Source of the DNA: Pusillimonas noertemannii
GTDB lineage: Bacteria > Pseudomonadota > Gammaproteobacteria > Burkholderiales > Burkholderiaceae_B
DNA: 64,000 bases
Reading direction: 5' to 3'
NCBI RefSeq assembly: GCF_003096595.1
Contig: NZ_QEKO01000002.1
Span: forward strand, 373,064 to 437,063
Under the pieces are notes generated by a model. It was not told the DNA's origin. It saw only the letters and a program-made list of their open reading frames with translations, and made no database searches. A program made the position numbers and the translations under genes. Of this stretch, positions 1 to 7,915 are shown piece by piece. Positions within the stretch are counted from its first letter, which is position 1, and each line of letters starts with the position of its first letter.

Positions 1-584
1 CCAAAAAGCTCATCAACCAGGCGCTGACGCGCGGCGAAGTTTGTTACGCCGCGAAGACGCGACATGACCAGGTCAAACATGGCTTCGGTGTTGCCCTTGG
101 TTTTGCGTAGATCTGTATGATCTATCCCCAGACGTTTGAACGCCTCGGCCGCAGGCCCCCCGGCTGTCATAATGAATTCGTCAGCGCGCAGGCCCAACTC
201 TTTTAGCCCATCAACCATGGCGTCGTTCTGCACACCAAACTGGCGACCGACGTAAATCCATTCCTGCAACCAGGTACTGCCCACACCCAGCCGCTCGGAC
301 GATTCCTTTATGGCTTTGCCCACATCGGTGACCCGGCCCACCAGCCGACTGACCCCCCAGGCCCCCGCCACCGCGACCGCCCCCAGCGCTGCCGTACGCA
401 TCGCCAGCGCCTTCGCCTGCTGGACTGCAAAGCCCATTTGCACACCGAGCTGCCGCGCCGAGCGGCTAAGTCTGTCAAACCTGGCGTTTTGGCTCAATCT
501 CGCCATGGTTTGCTGGATACGGCGAATTGGGCTTGTAACCCGATCCACCAACTGCATCACGATGCTTGTAGTCATTCCAGCCAT
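1..584 (-). CDS. Phage tail tape-measure protein, N-terminal part (runs off the window)
   Basis: An open frame starts at an ATG at 584 and runs without a stop to base 1, giving about 194 visible residues; the C-terminus lies outside. The start MAGMTTSIVMQLVDRVTSPI followed by a long helical stretch and an Ala/Val/Gly-rich hydrophobic segment near residues 55-75 is typical of phage tail tape-measure proteins, which set tail length and act in DNA ejection. The later part (REWIY-like and GLRAD-type helices) also fits the tape-measure N-terminal region. It is the most downstream visible gene of the leftward prophage late cluster. Family assignment comes from recalled sequence character, not a search. 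Confidence 0.72.
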   Translation of the reverse strand, partial: MAGMTTSIVMQLVDRVTSPIRRIQQTMARLSQNARFDRLSRSARQLGVQMGFAVQQAKALAMRTAALGAVAVAGAWGVSRLVGRVTDVGKAIKESSERLGVGSTWLQEWIYVGRQFGVQNDAMVDGLKELGLRADEFIMTAGGPAAEAFKRLGIDHTDLRKTKGNTEAMFDLVMSRLRGVTNFAARQRLVDELF

Positions 585-665
585 TTGCGTGTCATCCTAT
601 TGTCTCGTTGTATATGCACTTCAGTAGTCTTGCGCTGCTCGCGGAAGTGTCGGCTTTGAGCATTA

Positions 666-878
666 CTAATCAGCCTCGTCGATGATTTGAAACAGCTCGC
701 GCTTGAGGCTGTTGAAGTATCCGGCCGATTGCGGTCTCACTTTTCCCGCAACCCTCTGCGCCGCCCAAGCACGGCGGATCGAAATCTTTCGCAAACGCGC
801 ATTAACCTTTGTGCGTAGCCGCTCCATCTGCCCCATGTCGTTGATGCCATCCATACGAAACGTCTGGTCCGTCTTCAT
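666..878 (-). CDS. Small prophage protein, function unknown
   Basis: A 70-residue, basic, mostly helical protein beginning MKTDQTFRMDG. It lies between the capsid gene and the tape-measure gene on the same strand, 81 bases before the tape-measure start. Position would fit a tail-assembly or head-completion protein, since small assembly chaperones usually precede tape-measure genes, but I recognise no family. No membrane segment, cysteine cluster or nuclease motif is visible. Confidence 0.5.
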   Translation of the reverse strand: MKTDQTFRMDGINDMGQMERLRTKVNARLRKISIRRAWAAQRVAGKVRPQSAGYFNSLKRELFQIIDEAD

Positions 879-918
879 GTTTGCCCTCGCTCAAGGCCGA
901 TATCTTCGTTTTAAACGC

Positions 919-1128
919 CTAGCGGAAGGTTTCAACAAAGACCACCACGCCAGCATCCGCGGGGCCAACCGACTCAGCGAATGCGGCATTGCGCTGCTCA
1001 AGCCGTCTCATTGCCACCTCATGAATCCAGGCGCTGCGCTGCGCGAGACGGCGAAGCTCACCCCCGGTAAGGCCCTCCAGCTGCGCTAAATCGACGCTGG
1101 TCAGCACACGTAAAAGTCGCTTCGCCAT
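919..1128 (-). CDS. Small prophage protein, function unknown
   Basis: A 69-residue protein, MAKRLLRVLTSVDLAQLEGL onward, helical at the N-terminus and ending in a short hydrophobic strand-like stretch (GVVVFVETF). A good ribosome-binding site (GAGAGGG) precedes the ATG at 1128, and the gene begins 18 bases after the capsid stop, so it is part of the same leftward operon. I recognise no family. Possible roles by position are head decoration or head-tail joining; neither is shown by the sequence. Confidence 0.5.
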   Translation of the reverse strand: MAKRLLRVLTSVDLAQLEGLTGGELRRLAQRSAWIHEVAMRRLEQRNAAFAESVGPADAGVVVFVETFR

Positions 1129-1146
1129 CTTTTCACCCTCTCTTCT

Positions 1147-2076
1147 TTAGGCCAGGTTCTGAATTAGAAAACCCGCGTCGATACCGGACAGTACGGGCGC
1201 GCGATCGTAGGTGACTGGGTAAATCCAGCTCTTCGCATTGCGCTCAAAATAGGACTCTTCAGCTAAGGGATGATCTTTTAGGGTATATGTGTAGCCAAAT
1301 GAAGGTGCGCGCAGCGACGTAACTTGCTCAGGCACGTACGCAAGCACCGCCGAGTTGCCCCAAACGTCCTGCATGTCGTCTGCGTTTTGCTCCAAATACA
1401 CCGCCTCGCCAACGGCCACCCGCCGCACGTTGAACAGCTGTGCCAGCATCTCAGTAGTGATCGACGCGCTGGATGTGTACTTAAATCGTTCAATGATCTT
1501 CGGATGATCGATCAACGCGTTAAATCCGGACGCGGAAACCAACAGAACATTAGGTCGCGTGCCAATTCGGCCTCGGACCGCTTCACCGTATTGCCTCACC
1601 TGTTGAGCAGGATCTGAACTTGGATCGCTCCATCGGTCGGAGCCGGCAAGTGCAACCTTGTTATTGGCGCTATATTTGCTGGCATCGGTTGCCAGTTGCG
1701 CCTGTTCGATCTCAAGGCCCAAACTTAGAATATCCATAACCTCGGTGACAGCCGCCTTGCCCAGATCGAGACCTGGAACCTGGGCAGCATCTTCTACATG
1801 CTCTATGGGAACCATACCCTCAAGGGCGTCCTGAGTCAGAACGAATGGCTGACCGCGATACCCAAACTGAAGGCGTTTAGTGTTTGTTCCTGGTGCGCGG
1901 CGGGTTTTATAGCGCAGGAATGATTCCTTGCCGAACTCGATAATCTGACCACCCCGCGCAAGAACCGGAACGTGCGGGAAGAGCACATGACCGACTCGAT
2001 CTGGATGCCTATAACCCATGACCGCCTCAGTAAGAACGGGATCGATGACGCGGGCCTGCTTGGTATTCATACTCAC
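1147..2076 (-). CDS. Phage major capsid protein
   Basis: 309 residues with the pattern of the HK97-fold/gpE-type major capsid proteins: an N-terminal HPDRVGHVLFPHVPV segment, a central RRAPGT loop, a GLDLGKAAVTEVMD helix, then RPNVLLVSASGFNALIDHPK, a long helix, GEAVYLEQNADDM and a WGNSAVLAYVPE strand near the C-terminus. It would form the virion shell. The start is GTG at 2076 (overlapping the stop of the upstream Mor-like gene) or ATG at 2070. Unusually, no terminase, portal or protease gene separates it from the Mor-like activators. Family call is confident; the fold class is inferred from memory of related sequences. Confidence 0.78.
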   Translation of the reverse strand: MSMNTKQARVIDPVLTEAVMGYRHPDRVGHVLFPHVPVLARGGQIIEFGKESFLRYKTRRAPGTNTKRLQFGYRGQPFVLTQDALEGMVPIEHVEDAAQVPGLDLGKAAVTEVMDILSLGLEIEQAQLATDASKYSANNKVALAGSDRWSDPSSDPAQQVRQYGEAVRGRIGTRPNVLLVSASGFNALIDHPKIIERFKYTSSASITTEMLAQLFNVRRVAVGEAVYLEQNADDMQDVWGNSAVLAYVPEQVTSLRAPSFGYTYTLKDHPLAEESYFERNAKSWIYPVTYDRAPVLSGIDAGFLIQNLA

Positions 2077-2618
2077 TTGATATTCTCCTGAAGGGTTACA
2101 TCCATTTCGGATGTAGAGTCTCTTGATTGCGAGCTGATCTCGCGTTGAAAATTAAGGTATTGCCAAGCCGCGGGATCCACAGCCACGCCACCTTGTGAAT
2201 GGAATCGCCGTACTGCCTCCTGGATCGACCTGTTGTGTATGCGAAAACACGCGACTAGCTGATGCATGCTCCAGCCGTGGGCGCGCAGCGCAGCCAGCAC
2301 CCGCGCCCTCACGGTGCTGCGAAGCATTAAACAGAATGGGACCTGCACCCGATGTCCGCCATACCCCTCTATAAAGGCCCATGCCTCAGCGTTAGGCATG
2401 ATGTCGAGCATCCAAGCGTTATCCTCCATCGAGAGCGCGACGTACATCCTTAGCCCACCGTACGCTTCGATAAGGCGTATGACAGTCTCCGACGAAACGT
2501 CCGGAACGAACCTAAGCGCCGGCTTAATCACTGCACGTAACTCCGCCTCGGAAAATAGGCCATCACGGAAAGCAGCTAAAAGATCAACGTGTCGCGAATC
2601 TCTTAAGCTTTTCGCCAT
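2073..2618 (-). CDS. Mor/C-like late transcription activator, divergent second copy
   Basis: 181 residues. Residues 53-60 (YGGLRMYV) and 86-94 (YGGHRVQVP) both resemble the GGxRxxxP dimerisation strand of Mor-family activators, and residues about 117-142 form a helix-turn-helix-like C-terminus (SMHQLVACFRIHNRSIQEAV). Mor and C proteins of Mu-like phages turn on middle and late promoters. The gene overlaps the upstream Mor homologue by 16 bases and its stop overlaps the capsid start (GTGA), implying translational coupling. It is more divergent than its neighbour and has an extra 40-residue tail. It may be a specialised activator or a structural derivative; its role is inferred. Confidence 0.55.
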   Translation of the reverse strand: MAKSLRDSRHVDLLAAFRDGLFSEAELRAVIKPALRFVPDVSSETVIRLIEAYGGLRMYVALSMEDNAWMLDIMPNAEAWAFIEGYGGHRVQVPFCLMLRSTVRARVLAALRAHGWSMHQLVACFRIHNRSIQEAVRRFHSQGGVAVDPAAWQYLNFQREISSQSRDSTSEMDVTLQENIK

Positions 2619-3160
2619 GACAGCTCCCCAAAAATCGGATCATGACGAACACGACCTCTTTGAGCGCTCTTTGACGTTGGCGTCGAACGCTTGCCCTGTC
2701 GCGCTTGATATAGGCGTCGCTCGGAGTCCCTGACCGCACGCCGCAGCACTTGATATACGCGCCGCTCGGAGACATTGACAAGTTCGGCAATACATTGCAC
2801 GGTCATTTCAGACTTGTACAAATTAATAATCATTTGACGGCGTAAGGCCGCACGCAAACCCGAGAAGATTGGCACAACAATGTCCGAACCCCGGTAGATA
2901 TCTATAATCTTCTGCGCATCGGCTTCGTCAAGGCCTTTTATAAATAGATTGTTTCGACCACCATTAAGGCAAGTCGGGATGCGTCCCCTCTGACCACCAA
3001 ACCGATCAGCCACCCGAAGTGCTAACACTGGCGCCTCCATCACGAGATGCCCAAACTCTTCGCCGCCCGCGCTTAGCAGTTCGTCTTTGGTAATCAAGCC
3101 GTCGTGATACGCCGCTTCAAGCTCGCCTACCTCATCTTGTAAATAATCGGGGTCCATCAA
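2603..3160 (-). CDS. mor: Mor family middle/late transcription activator
   Basis: 185 residues. The central GGQRGRIPT (55-63) matches the Mor/C dimerisation strand, and residues 119-142 (MTVQCIAELVNVSERRVYQVLRR, shown by its start and end) form the canonical C-terminal helix-turn-helix. In Mu-type phages Mor activates the middle promoter and the related C protein activates late genes; here the gene heads the operon with a second Mor-like protein and the capsid. A 361-bp non-coding region with repeated GTTTAAC-like elements lies directly upstream and should contain the promoter it or the early genes control. The name reflects family; whether it acts as Mor or C is not decided by sequence. Confidence 0.8.
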   Translation of the reverse strand: MMDPDYLQDEVGELEAAYHDGLITKDELLSAGGEEFGHLVMEAPVLALRVADRFGGQRGRIPTCLNGGRNNLFIKGLDEADAQKIIDIYRGSDIVVPIFSGLRAALRRQMIINLYKSEMTVQCIAELVNVSERRVYQVLRRAVRDSERRLYQARQGKRSTPTSKSAQRGRVRHDPIFGELSWRKA

Positions 3161-3521
3161 TATGCCTTCACGCTGAAATCTTTCGCCTAGTATTTCTAAA
3201 AGGGATAGGAGCGGCTAGGTGAAGGAGTTCACAGGAAGATCGTGAAGGCCGGTCACCAGGATGTGGTATTTCAGATTGCGCGAGGAATGGGGGTTGTATC
3301 TAGTGGGGGAAGGTCGATGCCCGAAAGCACCGCTTCGCAGTGAGGATGCAGGAATGGGCCAACAGCGCCATTCCGGCGAAATCGCCTGGGGGCGTCATCG
3401 TTTAACCGGTTTAAAACCCGTTTAACGCCCCGCAGGCTTGTTTAACTATTTTTGTTAATGTGAAGCCATACCCTTAATGCAAAAACGGCTTCCACAGCCC
3501 TTAATTCGAATGTCTATCAGA
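3161..3521. promoter_or_regulatory. Non-coding regulatory region between prophage early and late operons
   Basis: No plausible gene is present. The stretch contains a perfect 12-bp palindrome GGCGAAATCGCC (3375-3386), a near-palindromic TTTAACCGGTTTAAA (about 3400-3414) and further GTTTAAC copies near 3420 and 3440. These are good candidates for binding sites of the transposase, repressor or an early regulator, and for the promoter of the Mor-led operon. The repeats are seen directly; the assignment is inference. Confidence 0.5.
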
Positions 3522-3749
3522 TTAAAGGGCCGATGCCGTAAGCGCTTCTATTTCTATTTCGGCTAGCTCCATAAGGTGCCCGACACGCTCGGACATTTCT
3601 ACCATTGCCTCATGGGATAGCCGTGGCCCTTCTGGCACTTGTACGAGAATCTTGTGCGCCGCCCATACCAATGACAACGCCCGACGTGCGCCGAAGTAAG
3701 TTTCGTTATCGAGTTCGACGTGTTCACCTTGTACGATTGTCGTTGTCAT
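3522..3749 (-). CDS. Small prophage early protein, function unknown
   Basis: 75 residues beginning MTTTIVQGEHVELDN. The chosen ATG at 3749 overlaps the stop of the preceding gene (ATGA), the pattern used throughout this early operon. The protein is acidic with two predicted helices (residues about 22-40 and 46-70) and no recognisable motif. It is the last gene of the leftward early block, the place where Mu-like phages carry small, variable host-interaction genes. Function is not assignable from sequence. Confidence 0.6.
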   Translation of the reverse strand: MTTTIVQGEHVELDNETYFGARRALSLVWAAHKILVQVPEGPRLSHEAMVEMSERVGHLMELAEIEIEALTASAL

Positions 3750-4078
3750 GCTGCAACCTCCTCCAGTCCGTTGCCACAAACCGACCGCGCCCGCGAAACG
3801 TCGACGGTCGGCCACGATACCCACACACCATCAATGAGCACGCGCTCGACTCCAGCGCGAGCATCTCGCAAAGATCCATTGCCCAGCGCGTATAGGGGCT
3901 GCACACCGCACGTGCCCAGATCTACGCTGATAGATGGGGCGCTACCATTGACGGGCAGCGGGGTTTCACAAACTATGCGGTAGCCTATCGCTTTCAGGCG
4001 ACGTGCGAGGCTGTTGGCGCGGCCCAGACGCTCAACGCGTGCGAGGGTGAAAACGCGCGGGATGTCTGTGGTTTTCAT
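3746..4078 (-). CDS. Prophage early protein, function unknown
   Basis: 110 residues beginning MKTTDIPRVFTLARVERLGR. Start and stop both overlap neighbours by ATGA (4075-4078 and 3746-3749), so translation is coupled to the GemA-like gene upstream. The N-terminal third is basic and helical, the middle looks beta-rich (YRIVCETPLPV, SISVDLG). I recognise no family. Its constant coupling to transposition genes suggests an accessory early role. Confidence 0.6.
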   Translation of the reverse strand: MKTTDIPRVFTLARVERLGRANSLARRLKAIGYRIVCETPLPVNGSAPSISVDLGTCGVQPLYALGNGSLRDARAGVERVLIDGVWVSWPTVDVSRARSVCGNGLEEVAA

Positions 4079-4539
4079 ACATGTTCTCCGGTTACTGTGT
4101 GACGTTTGATTTGCTTTTGCCAGGCGAGCAGCCCCGTGATGCACATGCTCGCTTCGTGGCGCGTGAGTTCTTCCAGGCGTTCGACCTTGGTTGTGCGTTT
4201 CACAAAGCACAGCATCCTGTCGTCGCGCACCCCGCACCAACCGATGGTACGGGTCAGTCCAGCGAGCGTTTGCCACTGTTTTCGGGTTGGGTACATGGCC
4301 AGCGGTAAGGCCATAGACGAAACAACAGGCGTGCCCTCTAGGTCGTCCGGCCCCACGCCGCTGGCCATGCGCTCTAGAGTCTTGGTAAAGAGTTGTAGAG
4401 CGGCCTGATTGAGGTCTTTGCAGCTACGCTTGCCAGTGTGGCATTGCAGCAGGACGCGATAACTTTTTTCGTCCATGGCGAGCTCTTTAGCAAGCATGTG
4501 CACACGGGCCAGCATGGCATTACGATGGTTCGTTTGCAT
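4075..4539 (-). CDS. Mu gp16/GemA-like regulatory protein (DUF1018)
   Basis: 154 residues. The N-terminus MLARVHMLAKELAMDEKSYR followed by LLQCHTGKRSCKDLNQ is characteristic of the gp16/GemA (DUF1018) family that sits just downstream of the transposition genes in Mu-like phages. Mu GemA modulates host gene expression and DNA supercoiling; that role is known only for Mu and is transferred by family here. The ATG at 4539 was chosen over the longer frame because the upstream extension overlaps the ATPase gene. It lies 10 bases after the MuB-like stop. Confidence 0.75.
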   Translation of the reverse strand: MQTNHRNAMLARVHMLAKELAMDEKSYRVLLQCHTGKRSCKDLNQAALQLFTKTLERMASGVGPDDLEGTPVVSSMALPLAMYPTRKQWQTLAGLTRTIGWCGVRDDRMLCFVKRTTKVERLEELTRHEASMCITGLLAWQKQIKRHTVTGEHV

Positions 4540-4549
4540 GGCAGTTCTC

Positions 4550-5272
4550 CTAGACGGTAATGCGGGCCGGGGCCATCCAGTTGGATGCGGCCTCAACCAC
4601 GGCAACAGAAAGGTTGGTGAGGCTCTGGGCGTCCATGACGCGGCGGCAAGCGGCTGCGAGCTCGGCCGCATCGCGCCAGTACCCCTTGGCCTGTTTGTGA
4701 AAAGCTTTTGCGGTAGCCTTGTCCACGCGCCCGAAGTGCGGCTGGATCATGTATCCGGCCGCATCGTCCAAGTTCGTGAGCGGTTCAAATCGCACACGCT
4801 TAGCACCGATGCGGCTAGAGAGCTGTGCAAGATACGTCGCGGTGCGCCCATCACGAAAAGGCCTATCCATAAGGTCAGTGCCTACCAATAGCAGTGCCAT
4901 TCCGGCCTCGTCAGCGAGATAGCGCAGCATTTCCATCTGTTGCCAGCGCAGGTGATTGGCCTCATCAACAATCAGTAGCCTGTCTGCCGTTAAGTGTTCA
5001 AGCTTTGCCAGGAGCGTGGTCGCGCTGCCCTGGAGTTGCACCCCGCCAAAGGCCGTATGTAGCTTTATAGCCAGCGCCTTGTCCGTGATGCCATGGGCAC
5101 AGCACACACGTACGGCATCGAGCTCCTGGGCTAGCCACTTGCTCGCCCAGGTCTTGCCTGTGCCAGGCTCACCTACAATCTGCCCAATGGGGCCTGTTTC
5201 TCGGGACTCCCAGATGGATAGGGCCATCTGCCTAGCTTCATGTAGATTCCTTGTTTCTATCGTTTGGCTCAT
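4550..5272 (-). CDS. MuB-like transposition ATPase (AAA+ target-DNA activator)
   Basis: 240 residues. Walker A is GEPGTGKT (residues 34-41) and Walker B LLIVDEAN (99-106), followed by a sensor-like VGTDLM motif and a helical C-terminal domain ending around GYWRDAAELAAACRR. This is the MuB/TnpB AAA+ ATPase that binds target DNA and stimulates the transposase. The start at 5272 has an upstream GGAGAG ribosome-binding site; longer frames add residues unlike the family. It follows the transposase by 72 bases on the same strand, the standard Mu A-B order. Confidence 0.9.
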   Translation of the reverse strand: MSQTIETRNLHEARQMALSIWESRETGPIGQIVGEPGTGKTWASKWLAQELDAVRVCCAHGITDKALAIKLHTAFGGVQLQGSATTLLAKLEHLTADRLLIVDEANHLRWQQMEMLRYLADEAGMALLLVGTDLMDRPFRDGRTATYLAQLSSRIGAKRVRFEPLTNLDDAAGYMIQPHFGRVDKATAKAFHKQAKGYWRDAAELAAACRRVMDAQSLTNLSVAVVEAASNWMAPARITV

Positions 5273-5344
5273 GTAAACTTCTCTCCGGTTATATGGTTTG
5301 CGCGCGGGGATATCGGATCCACATTGGGTTGTGCGCAAAGCGTC

Positions 5345-7549
5345 TTATTCACCTTCATCAGACCATTGCACCGCTTCCAGGTACGGGTCTGTATAGTCAG
5401 GCGAATGCCACTGTGAAAGCCGCTTCGGGCTCGCCTGGGCGGCTTTCACTTTTCTATCGTCATCCAACAGCTCTTGCTCGACGGCCTGCCTGGCTTGCAG
5501 CCCGCGCAACATCTGCGCGGCTTCGTCTGATATCGCCACTGTTGTGCCTGTTGGGGCTTGCACCATCGCGGGCGAGCCCTTGACCACCTCGCGCATCTCC
5601 CCGACCAGGTCCAAGCGGCTACTGTTCTCGCGCACCTCGGCAACATGGCGGCGCATGACTTTTTCTCGCCGAGCCTGTTCCTTGGCCCCTGCTGGGTCCA
5701 AGAAGCCGAAAGTCGGGGCAACACCCGCAGCGCAAATAAGGGTGCGCTTAGCATCGAACACAAAACAGTAATCAGGGCTGTGGCGGGCCACACGCACGGT
5801 CAGGCTCTGGCCCGTGTATGGCAACAGCGCATCGTCGTAATACTCGACACCATTCCAGCTGATGTAGCCGCGAGAGGCCTTTCGCTTACCTTCCTCGGCA
5901 AAGGCAAGTAGGAGCACTTGCGGTGAAACCCCGGTCTTAGTCCAACCCGCATCAACATGGGCGCGGTATGCTTGCTCTGGGCTTTGCCCCTGCATCGATC
6001 CGCCCTGCTTAGCACCGTGATAAAAGGAAAGCGCCGTATCAAAATCACTCAGAAAGTCGTCCGCCGTGCCGGTATAAGGAATTGGAGCCTTTCCCACGTT
6101 ATGTGTTTTGGCGCGCATGCGGTCACCGCCTGTCCAGCCGGGGATCATGGAAAGGACCGTCTGCTCAATGACCGAAAACAGTCCTTCAATGGGTTTTGCG
6201 GGTGCGTTATAAGGTCTGGCGCGTACCACTTGGCGTTGTTCGCTGACCAGTTCTCCGATTTCGCTTTCGGCTTTCAGGGGGGATACGCCGAACTTGCGAT
6301 CCATCGCTTGCGTCAAGCGCGAAATCTCGCTGAAAGCCGTCATCATTTCGTGCCAGGAATACTCAGAGCCGTTATCCAGGTATAGCGTAAGGGGCAACCC
6401 CCACGCTGCACACATGGCGGCAAAGCTCGCGGCCACGTGCGCTTGCTTGATACCCTCACCCTTCTCCAGCAGTACGAGCGTGCCATAGAGCCGGTTGGTT
6501 GCCACGTCATGCCAGCAGATGGCACGCGGATAGACGATGCTGCCATCTTCGCGGCAAACTGCAATATCCAGAGGGTGCACGTCACCCACCACAACGTCCA
6601 TGGGTTTTATACCTTCGCGGTTTCGGCGAATGCGCGGGATGTATAGGTCACAGTATTGCTTGGCGTCTTGGTCATAGACTGCCAGCAGGCTATCTTTGCG
6701 GCCTTGTTCAACAAAGCGACGTGTGACAGCGCAAAGGGTCGGGGCTTTTTCATCGGGAATGTTCCAACCAGCCGCGCGTGATAGTTTCACAAGTTTCTCA
6801 GTGGCAAAACGCTGCACAACCTGCCAACCGGGGACGCCGCTACCCCAAAGGGAACGCACATAGTGAGCGAGCGCCTCAGCCACAGCCTGCTTCTTTGTAG
6901 TATCCAGCGGGCAGGCACCATCCCAGCGGCGAGTAATTAGCACGCGTGAATGGCCTGCATCTTTGCGCGACCTGGGTTTTAGGCCCTCTAATTCACTCTT
7001 CTCGTAACGGTTGATCCACTCATAGAGTTGGGTCTTGCTGATGCGGACCCTCTTGCCATCGGGGCGCGTGTATTCGCGCGAAAGCACTTCTGTAACCGCA
7101 GCGGAACGCTCCGGCTTATGGCGGCGAAGGCCCAGCACAGGCCGGATGATCGAGTAAATCCACATGGCCTGTTCGGTGCGCTTGCTGGCGGTCGGGTCGC
7201 TGAGCAGCCTCTCAGGCATCACAAGCGTGACGGCAGGCGTATCGGCTACGCAGTCCTTGCGCTGCTCTTTGGCCCATTTCCAGCGTAGGTCTTCCGATAG
7301 GGATGAAAGGTGAACTTCGTATCGCTCCCCCGACTTACCGCCGATGCCCTGCACCGTACGAATGTCTAAATAGCATCCGCGCCAAGGTTTGCCATCTACA
7401 GCTTTTCGCAGCGCAATTTGACCAGCGCGGATATCAATCCCGGCCAACCTCGCGAAATCATCGGCGGTCAGCCAATCGCTGTTCACCGCATTTAATACGG
7501 ATATAGCGGGAGCTCGCGAGGTGTTTGGGGTCGGTACGGACAGGTTCAT
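5345..7549 (-). CDS. MuA-like DDE transposase
   Basis: 734 residues, close to the 660-700 of MuA-type transposases. Residues 25-95 form the MuA N-terminal winged-helix DNA-binding domain (DWLTADDFARLAGI). The helix-turn-helix SKTQLYEWINRYE is at 171-183. The rve catalytic core shows D323 (VGDVHPLD), D392 (YLDNGSEY) and E455 (KPIEGLF) as the likely DDE triad. The C-terminal beta-barrel domain spans about 550-610 and a coiled tail follows. It joins the prophage ends to new target DNA for integration and replicative transposition. All catalytic residues appear present, so it is probably active. Confidence 0.92.
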   Translation of the reverse strand: MNLSVPTPNTSRAPAISVLNAVNSDWLTADDFARLAGIDIRAGQIALRKAVDGKPWRGCYLDIRTVQGIGGKSGERYEVHLSSLSEDLRWKWAKEQRKDCVADTPAVTLVMPERLLSDPTASKRTEQAMWIYSIIRPVLGLRRHKPERSAAVTEVLSREYTRPDGKRVRISKTQLYEWINRYEKSELEGLKPRSRKDAGHSRVLITRRWDGACPLDTTKKQAVAEALAHYVRSLWGSGVPGWQVVQRFATEKLVKLSRAAGWNIPDEKAPTLCAVTRRFVEQGRKDSLLAVYDQDAKQYCDLYIPRIRRNREGIKPMDVVVGDVHPLDIAVCREDGSIVYPRAICWHDVATNRLYGTLVLLEKGEGIKQAHVAASFAAMCAAWGLPLTLYLDNGSEYSWHEMMTAFSEISRLTQAMDRKFGVSPLKAESEIGELVSEQRQVVRARPYNAPAKPIEGLFSVIEQTVLSMIPGWTGGDRMRAKTHNVGKAPIPYTGTADDFLSDFDTALSFYHGAKQGGSMQGQSPEQAYRAHVDAGWTKTGVSPQVLLLAFAEEGKRKASRGYISWNGVEYYDDALLPYTGQSLTVRVARHSPDYCFVFDAKRTLICAAGVAPTFGFLDPAGAKEQARREKVMRRHVAEVRENSSRLDLVGEMREVVKGSPAMVQAPTGTTVAISDEAAQMLRGLQARQAVEQELLDDDRKVKAAQASPKRLSQWHSPDYTDPYLEAVQWSDEGE

Positions 7550-7593
7550 GGCGGTCTATTTGTTGAGGTTATCTCTGGTATAGCTACAACCGC

Positions 7594-7800
7594 CTATTTC
7601 AGTTCGTCGATGACGCCATCTTTAAGGCCCAACAGCACCGCAGCCTTGTGCCCGGAGCCGTAGAGGCCTTTGACGCGCCCGTATAAAACAGAGCGCACAA
7701 CATCACGCGAGAAACCATGAGACCTTGCCCAGCCGGAAATCGTTATTCCGCGATGTTCGAAGTCCGCCAGCACTTGTTGGGGGGTTCTGAGCGTTTTCAT
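7594..7800 (-). CDS. BcepMu gp16-family DNA-binding regulator (Ner-like)
   Basis: 68 residues: LRTPQQVLADFEHRGITISG, then WARSHGFS, VLYGRVKGLYGSGHKAAVLLGLKDG. This closely fits the small phage-associated BcepMu gp16 family, whose core is a lambda-like helix-turn-helix. It is the first gene of the leftward early operon, 44 bases before the transposase and divergent from the XRE repressor, so it probably serves as the Ner-type negative regulator of early transcription. Family recognition is strong; the regulatory role is inferred from position. Confidence 0.85.
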   Translation of the reverse strand: MKTLRTPQQVLADFEHRGITISGWARSHGFSRDVVRSVLYGRVKGLYGSGHKAAVLLGLKDGVIDELK

Positions 7801-7915
7801 ATCGTCACCTAGAGTAGAATGCGTAAGAATGGGTTATTTGTTGCTATGATGGGTAAAAACTTATACATTGTCAAGCGATAGCGGTATCTATTTACCAAAT
7901 TATGGGTAATTTATT
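7801..7915. promoter_or_regulatory. Divergent repressor/early promoter region with GGGTAA operators
   Basis: The 115-bp gap between the Ner-like gene and the XRE repressor is AT-rich. It carries ATGGGTTAT (GGGTTAT at 7831-7837), ATGGGTAAA (GGGTAAA at 7851-7857) and an inverted pair TTTACC (7891-7896) / GGGTAAT (7904-7910) that forms an imperfect palindrome next to the repressor start. Repeated half-sites in such a region are typical of phage operators. Which protein binds which site is not shown. Confidence 0.65.
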
